Shown here in pieces: positions 1 through 8,097 of a stretch of DNA of 64,000 nt. The stretch is from a virus. Both the position numbers and the translations under genes were made by a program. The DNA is taken from positions 1 to 64,000 of IMG/VR virus record IMGVR_UViG_3300032893_000015. The stretch is one strand, 5' to 3'. The notes below the pieces were generated by a model. The model was not told the DNA's origin and did not search any database. It saw only the letters and a list, made by a program, of their open reading frames with translations. How positions within the stretch are numbered: the first letter of the stretch is position 1; every line of letters begins with the position of its first letter.

Positions 1-429
1 GATGTCGATCTCGGCAACGAGCTGCGCCGCGGTGACTTCCCCGATCCCCGCCACACCCTTCAGCCACTCCTTCCAGATGCGGGTCTTCTTCAGGGCCCGC
101 TCCATCTCCCACTTCAACCCTTCGTCCGCCGCCCTGAGCCTTTCCTCTGCTAGGGCGAGATCCGCTCGGGTCGTCGCGGGCAGTAGGCACGGGATGGTGT
201 CCCCGGTCGCCTTCACCTTTCGGTCCGTACGCATGTGGTGAAAGGCCACGCTCGTCCGGGTCCAGTTCGCGTGCAGCTTTGCCAGCCTTCGCAACTCCTG
301 GAAGGGGTCCTCGTGCTCGGGCTCCGGCCTCGGTCTCCTGGCCACCTTCGCCAGCTTGCCCTTGGGGGGTGGCGGAGGTGTGTACGCCGCCACCGATTCA
401 GTCACCTTGTTCGTATTCGCTTTTTTCAT
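1..429 (-). CDS. Helix-hairpin-helix protein, 3' end outside window
   Basis: An open minus-strand frame runs from an ATG at 427-429 off the left edge (143 codons seen). The start MKKANTNKVTE is followed by a Pro-rich stretch and a charged helical region. The last visible residues, WLKGVAGIGEVTAAQLVAEI, form a helix-hairpin-helix DNA-binding motif like that in the C-terminal part of IS110/IS116-family transposases and in related stand-alone phage proteins. No catalytic domain is visible, so it may be a DNA-binding protein and not a transposase. AGGAACC precedes the ATG. A repeat array lies immediately upstream. Confidence 0.6.
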   Translation of the reverse strand, partial: MKKANTNKVTESVAAYTPPPPPKGKLAKVARRPRPEPEHEDPFQELRRLAKLHANWTRTSVAFHHMRTDRKVKATGDTIPCLLPATTRADLALAEERLRAADEGLKWEMERALKKTRIWKEWLKGVAGIGEVTAAQLVAEIDI

Positions 430-469
430 GTTCGGTTCCTTCACTCTCTTGTTTTCGTTTTTCATTCGG

Positions 470-690
470 GGGATGTCGTCCACTCACCCTCTGTCTCTTC
501 GTTCCGGTCGACTCGTCCACTCCGGCTCCATCTCTTTCGTTCACGACGAATCATCCACTCCGGCATCTACTTTTCGTTCACGCGTCGTCGTCCACTCGTC
601 GCCTTTCACTTCATTCGCGTCCACTCGCCCCCAATCTCTTCGTTCTGCGGGCATCGTCCACTCGCACGCCCTCTCTTCGTTCCCCGTATC
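470..690. repeat. Six degenerate ~37-bp direct repeats
   Basis: The 269-bp gap between two genes holds the box GTCCACTC at 478, 515, 590, 619 and 656, and ATCCACTC at 553. Spacings are 37, 38, 37, 29 and 37 bp. Each copy is followed by a C/T-rich stretch containing TTCGTT or a close variant. It could be an iteron-like origin, an operator array or the relic of a tandem expansion. No convincing gene is seen here. Confidence 0.6.
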
Positions 691-698
691 CCGTTCGT

Positions 699-1292
699 CT
701 AAACCTCCGGCACCCCGCCCAGGCGCCTGACCTGCACGCGCAGCACCGTCACCTTGCCCTCGAGCTCGGCCACCTTCGCCTTCAGCGCGCGTATCTGCTC
801 GTGGGCTCTCTGCCTCGTCTTGCCGCGCGTGACGAACCGCTCGCACACCTTGATGCCTTGCGAGTGCTTGACGACGCGGTGCCCGTTCTCGACATACACG
901 CGGTGCAAGTCCCTGGTGCACGCCTCGAGCGCTTCCTTGCTCGGGGTGGCGTTGTACAGCCACACGAGCATCTCGTCGTCCACCCACTTGGTGACCCCCG
1001 TCTCCCGCATCGCCTTGGCAGCTTCCGCCCGAATCTTGTACTCGCGCAGGCCCCAGGTCGGGTCGACGTTGGCCTTCAGCCACGCCCCGATCTCCTGTCC
1101 CCCTGCCTCTTCCCTGTACTCGCTCCAGTGCTCGGCCAGGCGCATCACCTCGACCGCCACCCTCACTTTACACTGCGCCCCCTTTTGCAGGGTGGCGCGG
1201 AGCCGCTTCCCTATCTCCTCTAGCGGCTCCCTCGTCCCTCCCCCTCCTCCGACCAACCTCTTCGCTTCGTTCTGGGTTTGCTCTTGCAGCAT
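699..1292 (-). CDS. Hypothetical protein with C-terminal coiled coil
   Basis: 197 aa, family not recognised. The N-terminus is charged with a Gly run. The middle (IGAWLKANVDPTWGLREYKI) reads like a globular domain. The last ~45 residues (RALKAKVAELEGKVTVLRVQVRRL) form leucine-spaced heptads typical of a coiled coil. It lies downstream of the portal block and just upstream of the repeat array. Confidence 0.7.
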   Translation of the reverse strand: MLQEQTQNEAKRLVGGGGGTREPLEEIGKRLRATLQKGAQCKVRVAVEVMRLAEHWSEYREEAGGQEIGAWLKANVDPTWGLREYKIRAEAAKAMRETGVTKWVDDEMLVWLYNATPSKEALEACTRDLHRVYVENGHRVVKHSQGIKVCERFVTRGKTRQRAHEQIRALKAKVAELEGKVTVLRVQVRRLGGVPEV

Positions 1293-1313
1293 TCCCCTTG
1301 TCTATGCCGCGCT

Positions 1314-1571
1314 CTAGTACTCCCCAAACGCTTGCAACGTGGTCCACGCGTCTTGGTACATCTTCCGGTTGTTGCTCACCCAGTCCATGAGCCTACTCGC
1401 ACAGATCGAAACCGCCTCCACCAGCGTCGGTCCTTCTCCGGTCACCACGTCGTAGTACCGGTCTTCTTGCATCTTTACGACCGACACCAGATAGCAACTG
1501 TCGTTACGCCAAACCTGCACGCCACCCCCCAAGTACCTCGCTGCCGTCGCCAGTACATCGATGCCCTTCAC
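1314..1571 (-). CDS. Small hypothetical protein, intact paralogue of its upstream neighbour
   Basis: 85 aa. I chose the GTG at 1569-1571 because it overlaps the stop of the upstream frame as GTGA and follows GGGAG. A longer reading up to 1823 in the same frame only runs through the broken neighbour. The protein has an AARYLG motif, then a beta-rich part (YLVSVVKMQEDRYYDVVTGE) and a helix (TLVEAVSICASRLM), an alpha-beta layout like small phage sandwich domains. It matches the disrupted upstream gene in order of motifs, so the pair is a tandem duplication. Confidence 0.65.
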   Translation of the reverse strand: MKGIDVLATAARYLGGGVQVWRNDSCYLVSVVKMQEDRYYDVVTGEGPTLVEAVSICASRLMDWVSNNRKMYQDAWTTLQAFGEY

Positions 1572-1866
1572 AGCCGATCTCCCGCCAGGATCTCCAGTAC
1601 CCTTTGTCGTGTTTCTTCCTTCGCCGAGCCCAGCCACCCCCACCCCTCTTTGACGGCTTTCCCGACCGATTTTTGAAGCGCTTTCCGCCGCCGCATCAAC
1701 GTTCCCTTCCCCGGCTATTACGAACGTCTCGTAAGAAGGGGGGTCACCCACCCCGTAGCGCAGGCGCGCCACCGTAACCCAATAGATCGTGTCGGCTGAC
1801 GCAGCATCGGCCGACACGATCACTTCCCACCCCGAGGTATTTGGCCGCCATGAGCAACCGCTCCAT
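1568..1866 (-). pseudogene. Frameshifted tandem paralogue of the next gene
   Basis: Starting at ATG 1864-1866 (or the second ATG, which has GGAG upstream) the frame reads MERLLMAAKYLG, jumps frame at a GGGG run to WEVIVSADAASADTIYWVTV, and jumps again near a GAAAG to ALQKSVGKAVKEGWGWLG before a TGA at 1568-1570. Removing one base at each place restores a 98-aa protein whose motif order matches the downstream gene (A-A-K/R-Y-L-G, then a strand-rich block, G-E-G, then a helix). This is either a decayed gene or two one-base sequencing insertions. Programmed frameshifting at two sites is unlikely. Confidence 0.6.
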
Positions 1867-1889
1867 GGCCGTTGTCTGCTACTTCACCA

Positions 1890-2327
1890 TCACTTGGTCC
1901 TCGTGTACGGACGATAGTAGTTGATGTAAACCGCCTCGCCGACGTCTTCCCCGAACGCCTCCGACATCACCGCCTTCAACTCGACGCCCAGCGCCCGAGC
2001 GAAGTCTATGCGCTTCGTGATCATCTGGTTTTCTTGAGCGTGTAGCTCCTCGCCGACGCGAAGCATCTCCGCGTTCAGCACCGCGTTCAGCCCTCTGGGC
2101 ACGTTCCCCTGGAGCCGCGTGGGGATTCCCTCCTCATCCAGCACCCAGCACTCCGCATTGGCAACTTTGGTCGGGTCGAACTCGGAGTGCATCACGAGCA
2201 CCCCATGCTTTTTGATGGCCTCGGTCATCCTCGTTAGCCACGCATCCCTCGCGTCGCGAAACGCGTTGCTGTCCTCGCGCAGCCTACAAAAGATGTCTTC
2301 GATCCTCTTCGCTTGCTTGTCATCCAT
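1890..2327 (-). CDS. Hypothetical protein
   Basis: 145 aa, not recognised. Charged helical N-terminus (KRIEDIFCRLREDSNAFRDA), a short beta segment (HGVLVMHSEF), and a helical C-terminus ending YYRPYTRTK. It directly follows the portal gene (15-bp gap) and may act in head assembly by position only. Confidence 0.7.
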   Translation of the reverse strand: MDDKQAKRIEDIFCRLREDSNAFRDARDAWLTRMTEAIKKHGVLVMHSEFDPTKVANAECWVLDEEGIPTRLQGNVPRGLNAVLNAEMLRVGEELHAQENQMITKRIDFARALGVELKAVMSEAFGEDVGEAVYINYYRPYTRTK

Positions 2328-2342
2328 GGTCCCTCATCTCCT

Positions 2343-5300
2343 TCACGGTGGCTCGGCCGGGTTGCGTCCCCCGTTGCCGTTGTCCTCTGCTGGCCCACTC
2401 TTGCCGCCTCCGGGAGGCTTGGCGCCTCCTCCGCCCCCTGGGGGCTTGGCTTTGGGCATTCCTGGCTGGTCCACGGGCCCGCCCGTCCCTGGGGTCATCT
2501 GCTGCTGCTTGGCCTCGTCGTCCTTCTGATCCTGCTGCACCTTCGAGAACTCGTCCGAGCCCTCCCGGCCGAACGCCGCCATCGCAATCTCCGTTGCGGT
2601 CTGCTGGCTCATGATGGCCTTGCCGCCCGTCGCCGTGGTGAGCGTGGTCACCATCTGCTGCTGGTCCATCGGCGTTGGCGGGAACCTAGGGGGCCACTCG
2701 AGCTCCACATCTGCCCCGCCTCCGGGATGGCGATCGGACGGCTTGGGTGTGGTCTCTCCGGTGGGTAGTCCATCGTCCCCGAGCACCGGCACTTGCTCCA
2801 CCCTCGGCGGCAAGTCGAACGACTGATCCGCTTCTTCGGGCTCTTGCGTATCGGGGTTGATGACGGTGACGGGCACCTGCACGCGCGCCTGCGAGATGAA
2901 GAGCATCGGCTCCAGGCACCTTTGCAGCCCCGTGCCGTACTGCTCCTGGAGCATGCCCCCCTTGGACATCATCCGGCTGAACACCATCTTTTGCGCCGCG
3001 GCCGACTGCCCTTGTGCGGCAATGGTGTCCGGGTCCGGAATGACACACTCCGACACCTCCAGGATGGTGCGGCGGTGTTCGTTGAACAGCTTGATGCCCG
3101 CCTCAATCGAGCTCCCCGCGAGCTCCAAGTACTTGGCGTCTCCGTCCTTGTCGACGACGAGGGCATTGTCCGAGCCCTTTTTGACGCCCATCTTGTTGAG
3201 GAAAAGCTTGTCCTCCTTGAGCACGAGCGTGGGGTCCAGGTTCAGCTTCGCGCCTCGGACGATGACGCTGAGCACGCAATCGATCTCGTCCAGGCTCTCG
3301 TACAGCCCGTCGTAATCCGGCAGGCCGTCTTCTCCGTCGGCTGGCAAGTTCTGTATCCACACGAAGTGACTGTCGCGGTCATTGTGGATGACCGACTTCT
3401 CCATGTCCGGTTCCCAGTTCGGCTCCCCCTGCTTGTTCTGGTCAACACGTGCGGGCTTGAAGACGAAGTCACCGTTGAGCGTCCAGTCTCTTCGGTACCA
3501 GTACATGTTCTTGACGACGGCCTGCTTCTCGTAGTCGTACTCCTCCACCGGGTACTGGAAGCACTTGGTGACGTGCGCGGGGATGTACGCCTCCCTGTCC
3601 TCCCACTCGTGCACGAACAGGTCCTCTCCCCGATGCACGCTGAAGGTCGGCTTGCCTTTCGAGAAGGCCCATGACAACCCCACCGTTCCGCAGCTTCCGC
3701 CGATGTTGCGGGCGCGGAGCATTCTCAGGGGCAACTGCCCGATGCGGCTGCACGTCTGCAGGAAGTCCTGGCTATCGTCGTCCCCTCTGACGCGTACGAC
3801 GGGGAAGCGGCCTTCGCCGAACACAAAGTTGGTGAAGGCGTTGACGATGGCTCTTCCGAGTCGGTATGGCGCGCTCGGTCTTCGCGACCGGAGTGGTGCG
3901 TACCACCCGACCTTTTCGCTGGTGAGCCCCGGGTTGGTAAAGCCGATGTTGCTCCCCGCCTGGATAAGGCGCCCATCGAAGTCCACGCGCTTGTAGTCGT
4001 GCTGCGTGCAGTTATGCACGTACGCCCCACCCGCAACGAAGGACTCACACCCTGGCACAGACAAGTCGTACATCCACTCGTCCTCGGCCTCGCGCTCGAC
4101 GCTCTTGACCCGGTCCCATCTCACGTCTGACGTGGCCAATTCGTAGAGTGCGTCGTTTCGATCCTGCTCAGCAAGCCTCGCCAACTTCTCACGACTAATG
4201 TTTCCGTACGCTCCTGCATCCTTCCGTTGCCGGAGCCGCAGCAACATCCCCTGCCAGGCCGCCGGAACAACATCCGTGTTCGACCTTCCCGCGAACGACG
4301 TGCTCCACGCTCTCAATCGCCTGCTTTTCTCCTTGTGAGCGAGAGGAACTACCTCCGCGAACCGCCGTAGATCCTTCCCGCACACTTCCACGATCCACAA
4401 TATTCCGTCGCCAAAGGCCACTTCTGTCTGCTCGCGCCTTCTTACGAAACTCCACACGCCGAGCCGCAACAACAACGACTGCACCTGTCCTGCCAACGCC
4501 CGACTGGTCGTCGCCAGGGTGGCCAACGCAATGTGCTCGTTGACCGATCCATCGCAATCCCACAGCGCCCCTAAAAACGCCGCAATTCGCTCCGCCGGCA
4601 ACCGGAACACACCCCCCGGTACGGACTTTCTTCGCGACCGCACGTGCGCCAACCCCGAACGTTCCACGAAGCGCAATGCTCCGTTCCCCTTCACCCGCAT
4701 CTGCCACCGAGCGCTCGGACTCCTCACCACCTCCCAACCCAACCCCCCTGCAAGTTGCTCGAACTCGGCGCACACCTCCGATGAAATCTTCTGCGTGAAG
4801 CCGAAGTACCCCCTACCGCACGAACCGTCCCCGACGAGATACCCGAGTAGCTTCGCCTCGTGCTCGCTCCATTCGTCACCGCTTCCCGCCGCCAATCTCC
4901 GCGGCGTCGCCACATAGTCCCCCGGCTTGATCCTGCCCGCCCGCGCCCAGCCTATCGCCGCATCCAGGGCACACAGCATCGGATGGGTATCCGAAACCCG
5001 CAGCACCCTCCCGCTGTGTAGTGCAATCGCCAACGGTCGTTCCCGTTTGGTGCGTACCGCCTCCGTCACGTCTGCCGATGCCACGTGACTCCACCCACCC
5101 ACCGCTTGCACCGCCTCCCCCGGGACCACCTGTTCGATGGGTAGTTCCCCTCCGTCTGCAAGCACCACCGGCATGCCGTGGGCAATGCAGTCGTAGTAGG
5201 TGCGCCTGCGACTGAGCGTGCGGTACCGCTCCCCGTCCACGAACACGCCCGCGCGGAACGTTTTGCCGGTGGGTCCGTTCCCTCCGCCCCCATCGGGCGA

Positions 5301-5351
5301 CCACACATTCGTGCCCGCCTGCTGCAAGTTTTTCGCCGCCAGGTTTGCCAC
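2343..5351 (-). CDS. Portal protein interrupted by an intein
   Basis: 1002 codons; without the intein the product is 609 aa, a normal portal size. The portal forms the dodecameric ring through which DNA enters the head and to which TerL docks. The extein reads like a portal: SEKVGWYAPLRSRRPSAPYR, then GEGRFPVVRVRGDDDSQDFLQT, a large alpha/beta wing, and a Pro/Gly-rich C-terminus (GGGGGAKPPGGGKSGPAEDN). Residues 55-447 are a full intein with Cys1, His-Asn at its end and Cys+1, so splicing to YYD-CTQHDYKR is expected. It lies 22 kb downstream of TerL, an unusually large separation. The portal call is by overall pattern, without an alignment. Confidence 0.8.
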   Translation of the reverse strand: MANLAAKNLQQAGTNVWSPDGGGGNGPTGKTFRAGVFVDGERYRTLSRRRTYYDCIAHGMPVVLADGGELPIEQVVPGEAVQAVGGWSHVASADVTEAVRTKRERPLAIALHSGRVLRVSDTHPMLCALDAAIGWARAGRIKPGDYVATPRRLAAGSGDEWSEHEAKLLGYLVGDGSCGRGYFGFTQKISSEVCAEFEQLAGGLGWEVVRSPSARWQMRVKGNGALRFVERSGLAHVRSRRKSVPGGVFRLPAERIAAFLGALWDCDGSVNEHIALATLATTSRALAGQVQSLLLRLGVWSFVRRREQTEVAFGDGILWIVEVCGKDLRRFAEVVPLAHKEKSRRLRAWSTSFAGRSNTDVVPAAWQGMLLRLRQRKDAGAYGNISREKLARLAEQDRNDALYELATSDVRWDRVKSVEREAEDEWMYDLSVPGCESFVAGGAYVHNCTQHDYKRVDFDGRLIQAGSNIGFTNPGLTSEKVGWYAPLRSRRPSAPYRLGRAIVNAFTNFVFGEGRFPVVRVRGDDDSQDFLQTCSRIGQLPLRMLRARNIGGSCGTVGLSWAFSKGKPTFSVHRGEDLFVHEWEDREAYIPAHVTKCFQYPVEEYDYEKQAVVKNMYWYRRDWTLNGDFVFKPARVDQNKQGEPNWEPDMEKSVIHNDRDSHFVWIQNLPADGEDGLPDYDGLYESLDEIDCVLSVIVRGAKLNLDPTLVLKEDKLFLNKMGVKKGSDNALVVDKDGDAKYLELAGSSIEAGIKLFNEHRRTILEVSECVIPDPDTIAAQGQSAAAQKMVFSRMMSKGGMLQEQYGTGLQRCLEPMLFISQARVQVPVTVINPDTQEPEEADQSFDLPPRVEQVPVLGDDGLPTGETTPKPSDRHPGGGADVELEWPPRFPPTPMDQQQMVTTLTTATGGKAIMSQQTATEIAMAAFGREGSDEFSKVQQDQKDDEAKQQQMTPGTGGPVDQPGMPKAKPPGGGGGAKPPGGGKSGPAEDNGNGGRNPAEPP
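4011..5189 (-). mobile_element. Intein with LAGLIDADG homing endonuclease, in portal
   Basis: 393 aa (portal residues 55-447). It starts CIAHGMPVVLADGG after YYD and ends YVHN before CTQHD. Splicing residues are all present: Cys1, a block B DTH at about 121-123, the penultimate His and terminal Asn, and Cys at +1. LAGLIDADG motifs LLGYLVGDG (about 168-176) and FLGALWDCDG (about 259-268) each keep the acidic residue, suggesting an active homing endonuclease. It is expected to remove itself post-translationally and to spread into uninterrupted portal alleles. Confidence 0.93.
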
Positions 5352-5399
5352 CGCTCTCCCATCCCTACTCCGGGTGGAGCAGCCGACCCGGGTTGCTTT

Positions 5400-5825
5400 T
5401 TACGTTTCTTCGCCCGCTTGCCGCCTCGCCTCCACGCTACCACGTAGCGGCGCCTCTTCCCTCTGGCGCTCGTTGGGTGGGGGTTGGGGGGCGAGCTCCT
5501 TTTGCATCCTCAGCGTCTCTTCCGACAGGCCCAGGTGCGGCGTGACTCGCACAGCTTCCTTCACCCGTCGTTTCTCTTCTTCGACCGCTTCCCCCATCCG
5601 CTCCATCAGATACTTCGTCGCTTGCTGCCCGATGTCTTTTGCAAACTCGTCGACCTTGTCCTCGGGATTGGAAACCCGGGTTTCCAATCCCCCCCACTCC
5701 AGGTCCGCCGGTGCCGGCTCCGCCATGACACGCATCCCGAGCCGTATGATCCACCCCCCTATCCGTGCGCGCGCCTCCATGACGGCCTCGCGCACGGCCT
5801 CCCTGAGCACTTTTCTGTCGTCCAT
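5400..5825 (-). CDS. Helical hypothetical protein carrying the palindrome in frame
   Basis: 141 aa from the ATG at 5823-5825. The N-terminal helix (KVLREAVREAVMEARARIGG) is followed by LEWGGLETRVSNPEDK, where the dispersed palindrome is read in frame as LETRVSNP, and then by long charged helices (MGEAVEEEKRRVKEAVRV). It lies upstream of the portal and could be a scaffold or head accessory protein, but this is only positional. Confidence 0.65.
   Translation of the reverse strand: MDDRKVLREAVREAVMEARARIGGWIIRLGMRVMAEPAPADLEWGGLETRVSNPEDKVDEFAKDIGQQATKYLMERMGEAVEEEKRRVKEAVRVTPHLGLSEETLRMQKELAPQPPPNERQREEAPLRGSVEARRQAGEET
5664..5691. repeat. Dispersed palindrome, copy 1 (inside a gene)
   Basis: The 22-bp core at 5667-5688 is ATTGGAAACCC followed by its exact reverse complement. 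Here the symmetry extends to 28 bp with GGG/CCC on the ends. It is read in frame as ETRVSNP in the surrounding gene. Confidence 0.95.
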
Positions 5826-5851
5826 CGGGGGTAACCCTTTCCCGGGGGGTC

Positions 5852-6619
5852 TCAGTACGCTGCGAAAACGCTCCCCGCCGTCGCCGTCGTTCCCGTTGCC
5901 TTGATCTGCTTGGCTCTGACGGGAATCTTCCCTGCCGTGGCTGGGCAGTTCAGGGTGACGGCATCGCCATCCGCCGTGACGATGGCCATCGTATGGGCGG
6001 TCGTCGTGTCCTGGCACCAGAGCCACCTGCACGGTCCATAAGGCATACTGGTGAGCACCGTATCGCTGAAGGTCACGACCTGCATCCCGTTGGCTTCGTC
6101 GTCGGCGTTGGGCGTCTCGGGCATGCCGATGTCGGGTGCCATCCCGAAGTAGTACGTACCGTTGGGTGGGGTGCTGCTGGCGGGGGGCGGCTGCACGATG
6201 AGCACCAGGTCCAGGCCCCCGGGCATGTAGTGCTCCATGTTCGACTTCACCACGGGCCTCTCCGCGCCCGCCGGCAGGTCGAAGTACGTGATGCGCCCGA
6301 GCCTGAGCGCACGCGAAAGGTCGTGCGTCTTCAGGTACACGCCGACCATCCTGTCGAACACGTACAGCTCCGCCCCCAGGTACGCCGCCGCCCCCGTGGG
6401 CCCGCTGTACCCCACGGCCAGCCTTCGCACCGGGTTGCCCGTGGTGTCGCGCTGTCGAACGGCCATGCCGTTGTCGACGGACCCGCTGACGGCCGTGAGG
6501 ATGCCGTTACCCGTCACATACACGGGCGACACCTGCACGGAGTTCGTGGTCGGCAGCGCGTCGATGGTCCAGGGCGTGTTGGCGGCAACGGCACGTTGGA
6601 AAACGATGGGGAAGTTCAT
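5852..6619 (-). CDS. Putative virion structural protein
   Basis: 255 aa from MNFPIVFQRAV; the start overlaps the stop of the upstream gene (ATGA). The protein is beta-rich with few charged residues (PVYVTGNGILTAVSGSVDNG) and ends KIPVRAKQIKATGTTAT, a pattern common in phage decoration, fibre-associated or baseplate proteins. The family is not recognised. Its partner at 6616-7194 is translationally coupled to it. Confidence 0.6.
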   Translation of the reverse strand: MNFPIVFQRAVAANTPWTIDALPTTNSVQVSPVYVTGNGILTAVSGSVDNGMAVRQRDTTGNPVRRLAVGYSGPTGAAAYLGAELYVFDRMVGVYLKTHDLSRALRLGRITYFDLPAGAERPVVKSNMEHYMPGGLDLVLIVQPPPASSTPPNGTYYFGMAPDIGMPETPNADDEANGMQVVTFSDTVLTSMPYGPCRWLWCQDTTTAHTMAIVTADGDAVTLNCPATAGKIPVRAKQIKATGTTATAGSVFAAY

Positions 6620-7194
6620 CGGGCTTCTGCCATCGTCGCGGCAACCCAGATGATGCGCAAGCCGGGTGCCATCCCGTACATCCCAAAGCCGCAGTGCCCT
6701 TCGCTCTGCGGGCTGACGACGCCGTGCCCCCCGATGGTCCACCCCCCGTGGGCATCCTCCGGGCCGAGGTTACGCACCATCACCGGTGGCGTGAGGTCCG
6801 TATACGCCGCCTTGGTCGGGGTGCGCTGACCGCTGTCCGGCACGAACCGCAACACTCCTTCCGCCTGCTTCCAGCGCGTCTGCGTGACGTCCCTGACCAG
6901 CCTCGCCTTCCAGTACAGCCCTCTGACTTCCGGATTGACGTACACGGTCAGTGGACAGACGAGCTCGGGTACGAGCTTGTCCATGCCCACGCCCGCCCCC
7001 CACGACCGCTTGCTGTACCCTCCCACGCTCGACATGCGGAAAAGGTCCGGGTTCACGGGCATCACACACACACCTCTTTCCGCCAGGCGGTGCGCTCGTT
7101 GCCCGTCCACCAGACTCCCGTCCCAGAACTCCCCCTCCGGGTCCCACACGACCACGTGGTACTTCGCCGGCTGCAAATGAATGGCCAGTGACAT
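6616..7194 (-). CDS. Hypothetical virion-associated protein
   Basis: 192 aa. The start MSLAIHLQPAKYHVVVWDPE was chosen over an ATG 36 bp upstream because GAGGAG sits 9 bp before it. Alternating strands and turns rich in Gly/Pro/Trp (YSKRSWGAGVGMDKLV, EDAHGGWTIGGHGVVS) suggest a beta-structured virion protein. It overlaps the next gene by ATGA. Confidence 0.6.
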   Translation of the reverse strand: MSLAIHLQPAKYHVVVWDPEGEFWDGSLVDGQRAHRLAERGVCVMPVNPDLFRMSSVGGYSKRSWGAGVGMDKLVPELVCPLTVYVNPEVRGLYWKARLVRDVTQTRWKQAEGVLRFVPDSGQRTPTKAAYTDLTPPVMVRNLGPEDAHGGWTIGGHGVVSPQSEGHCGFGMYGMAPGLRIIWVAATMAEAR

Positions 7195-7230
7195 CGGCTG
7201 CGCCTCCTCGTACGAGACGCAGCCTAGCAC

Positions 7231-7497
7231 TTACCTTTCATCCACCAGGACCCAGCGATCTCCGCGCTCCTTGGCTCTCTTTTCGTAAGGCTCCAATTCC
7301 GCGAAGAAGAACTGCGCCCGTGACCCCGGTCCGCTTCCGATCTGTATGGGAGTTCCGCGCTCGTTGCGCTTGTACACGGGCGCCTGTGGATCGTGCCAGC
7401 ACAGCGCAAACGTGTATCGCCCTCTGGTGTCTGGTCCGTCGTAAACGACGCATATCGTTTCGCCCGGTCTCGGCAACACCTCCTTCGGCGTGCTCAT
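7231..7497 (-). CDS. Small hypothetical protein
   Basis: 88 aa (MSTPKEVLPRPGETICVVYD). The ATG overlaps the stop of the upstream transglycosylase-like gene as ATGA. A short beta-barrel-like pattern (YTFALCWHDPQAPVYKR) is visible. It could be a lysis accessory protein by position, but nothing specific is seen. Confidence 0.65.
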   Translation of the reverse strand: MSTPKEVLPRPGETICVVYDGPDTRGRYTFALCWHDPQAPVYKRNERGTPIQIGSGPGSRAQFFFAELEPYEKRAKERGDRWVLVDER

Positions 7498-8027
7498 GGC
7501 AGCGGGTGCCGTTGCTCCCACTCCACGGCTCTCCTGGCTGCCATGGGCCAACTTGTCCAGGCCCCCGGCCTTCGCTGCACCAGGTCCCACGCGATGCGCA
7601 CCTCGAGCGGCCTGCTCCCGACCAGGTCTTCGCCGCTGAGCGGTCCTTTGTACACTCCCCCCATCGCCTCCGGGTGCAACTGCCACATGCCCCACGCCCG
7701 CCCCCCGTCGCACGGTCTCGCTGCTACGTGGCTACGGTTGCACGTCCCGTCGTCCACGCCCACGTGAAAGCGTGACTCTTCGTAGGCGATGGCCAACAGC
7801 CTCAGTGCCACCCGTTCGTTCTGCTTCGCGTCCCCGGGGCGCTGCTCGGCTTCCGCCCCGATGTCCTCGGCCACCTGTTGGTACCGCTCCCTCGACGCTT
7901 CGATCGTCTCCCCGTGATACCGCTCCCACGTCGCGCAGCTGATTGCGTTTTTCGCCGTTTCGCAGTCCTGCGGCAGGTTCGCCCACGCGGCCATCGCCGC
8001 CACCAAATACACCACCAGCGCTTGCAT
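7494..8027 (-). CDS. Putative secreted lytic transglycosylase
   Basis: 177 aa. A hydrophobic N-terminus (MQALVVYLVAAMAAWA) looks like a signal peptide. AIAYEESRFHVGVDDG supplies the catalytic-type Glu of lysozyme-fold SLT transglycosylases, and GGRAWGMWQLHPEAM matches the GxxQ-type motif after it. It would cleave the peptidoglycan glycan strand at infection or lysis. It is coupled to a small gene downstream and preceded by a second cell-wall-enzyme candidate upstream. Confidence 0.7.
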   Translation of the reverse strand: MQALVVYLVAAMAAWANLPQDCETAKNAISCATWERYHGETIEASRERYQQVAEDIGAEAEQRPGDAKQNERVALRLLAIAYEESRFHVGVDDGTCNRSHVAARPCDGGRAWGMWQLHPEAMGGVYKGPLSGEDLVGSRPLEVRIAWDLVQRRPGAWTSWPMAARRAVEWEQRHPLP

Positions 8028-8097
8028 TGCTTTGGGCCCTTTCCCTTTGGCTACTCCCCCCTTTGGGGGGACGGCTTCTCTTGCCGTCTTTTCCGGT

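Noticed and set aside
1-429. A complete IS110 transposase
   Set aside because: Only a helix-hairpin-helix is visible and the gene runs off the window; no RuvC-like catalytic domain or insertion-sequence ends can be shown.
279-1317. Plus-strand frames over the first 1.3 kb
   Set aside because: Pro/Ser/Arg-rich shadow translations; the minus-strand genes at 1-429 and 699-1292 explain the coding bias and the rest is a repeat array.
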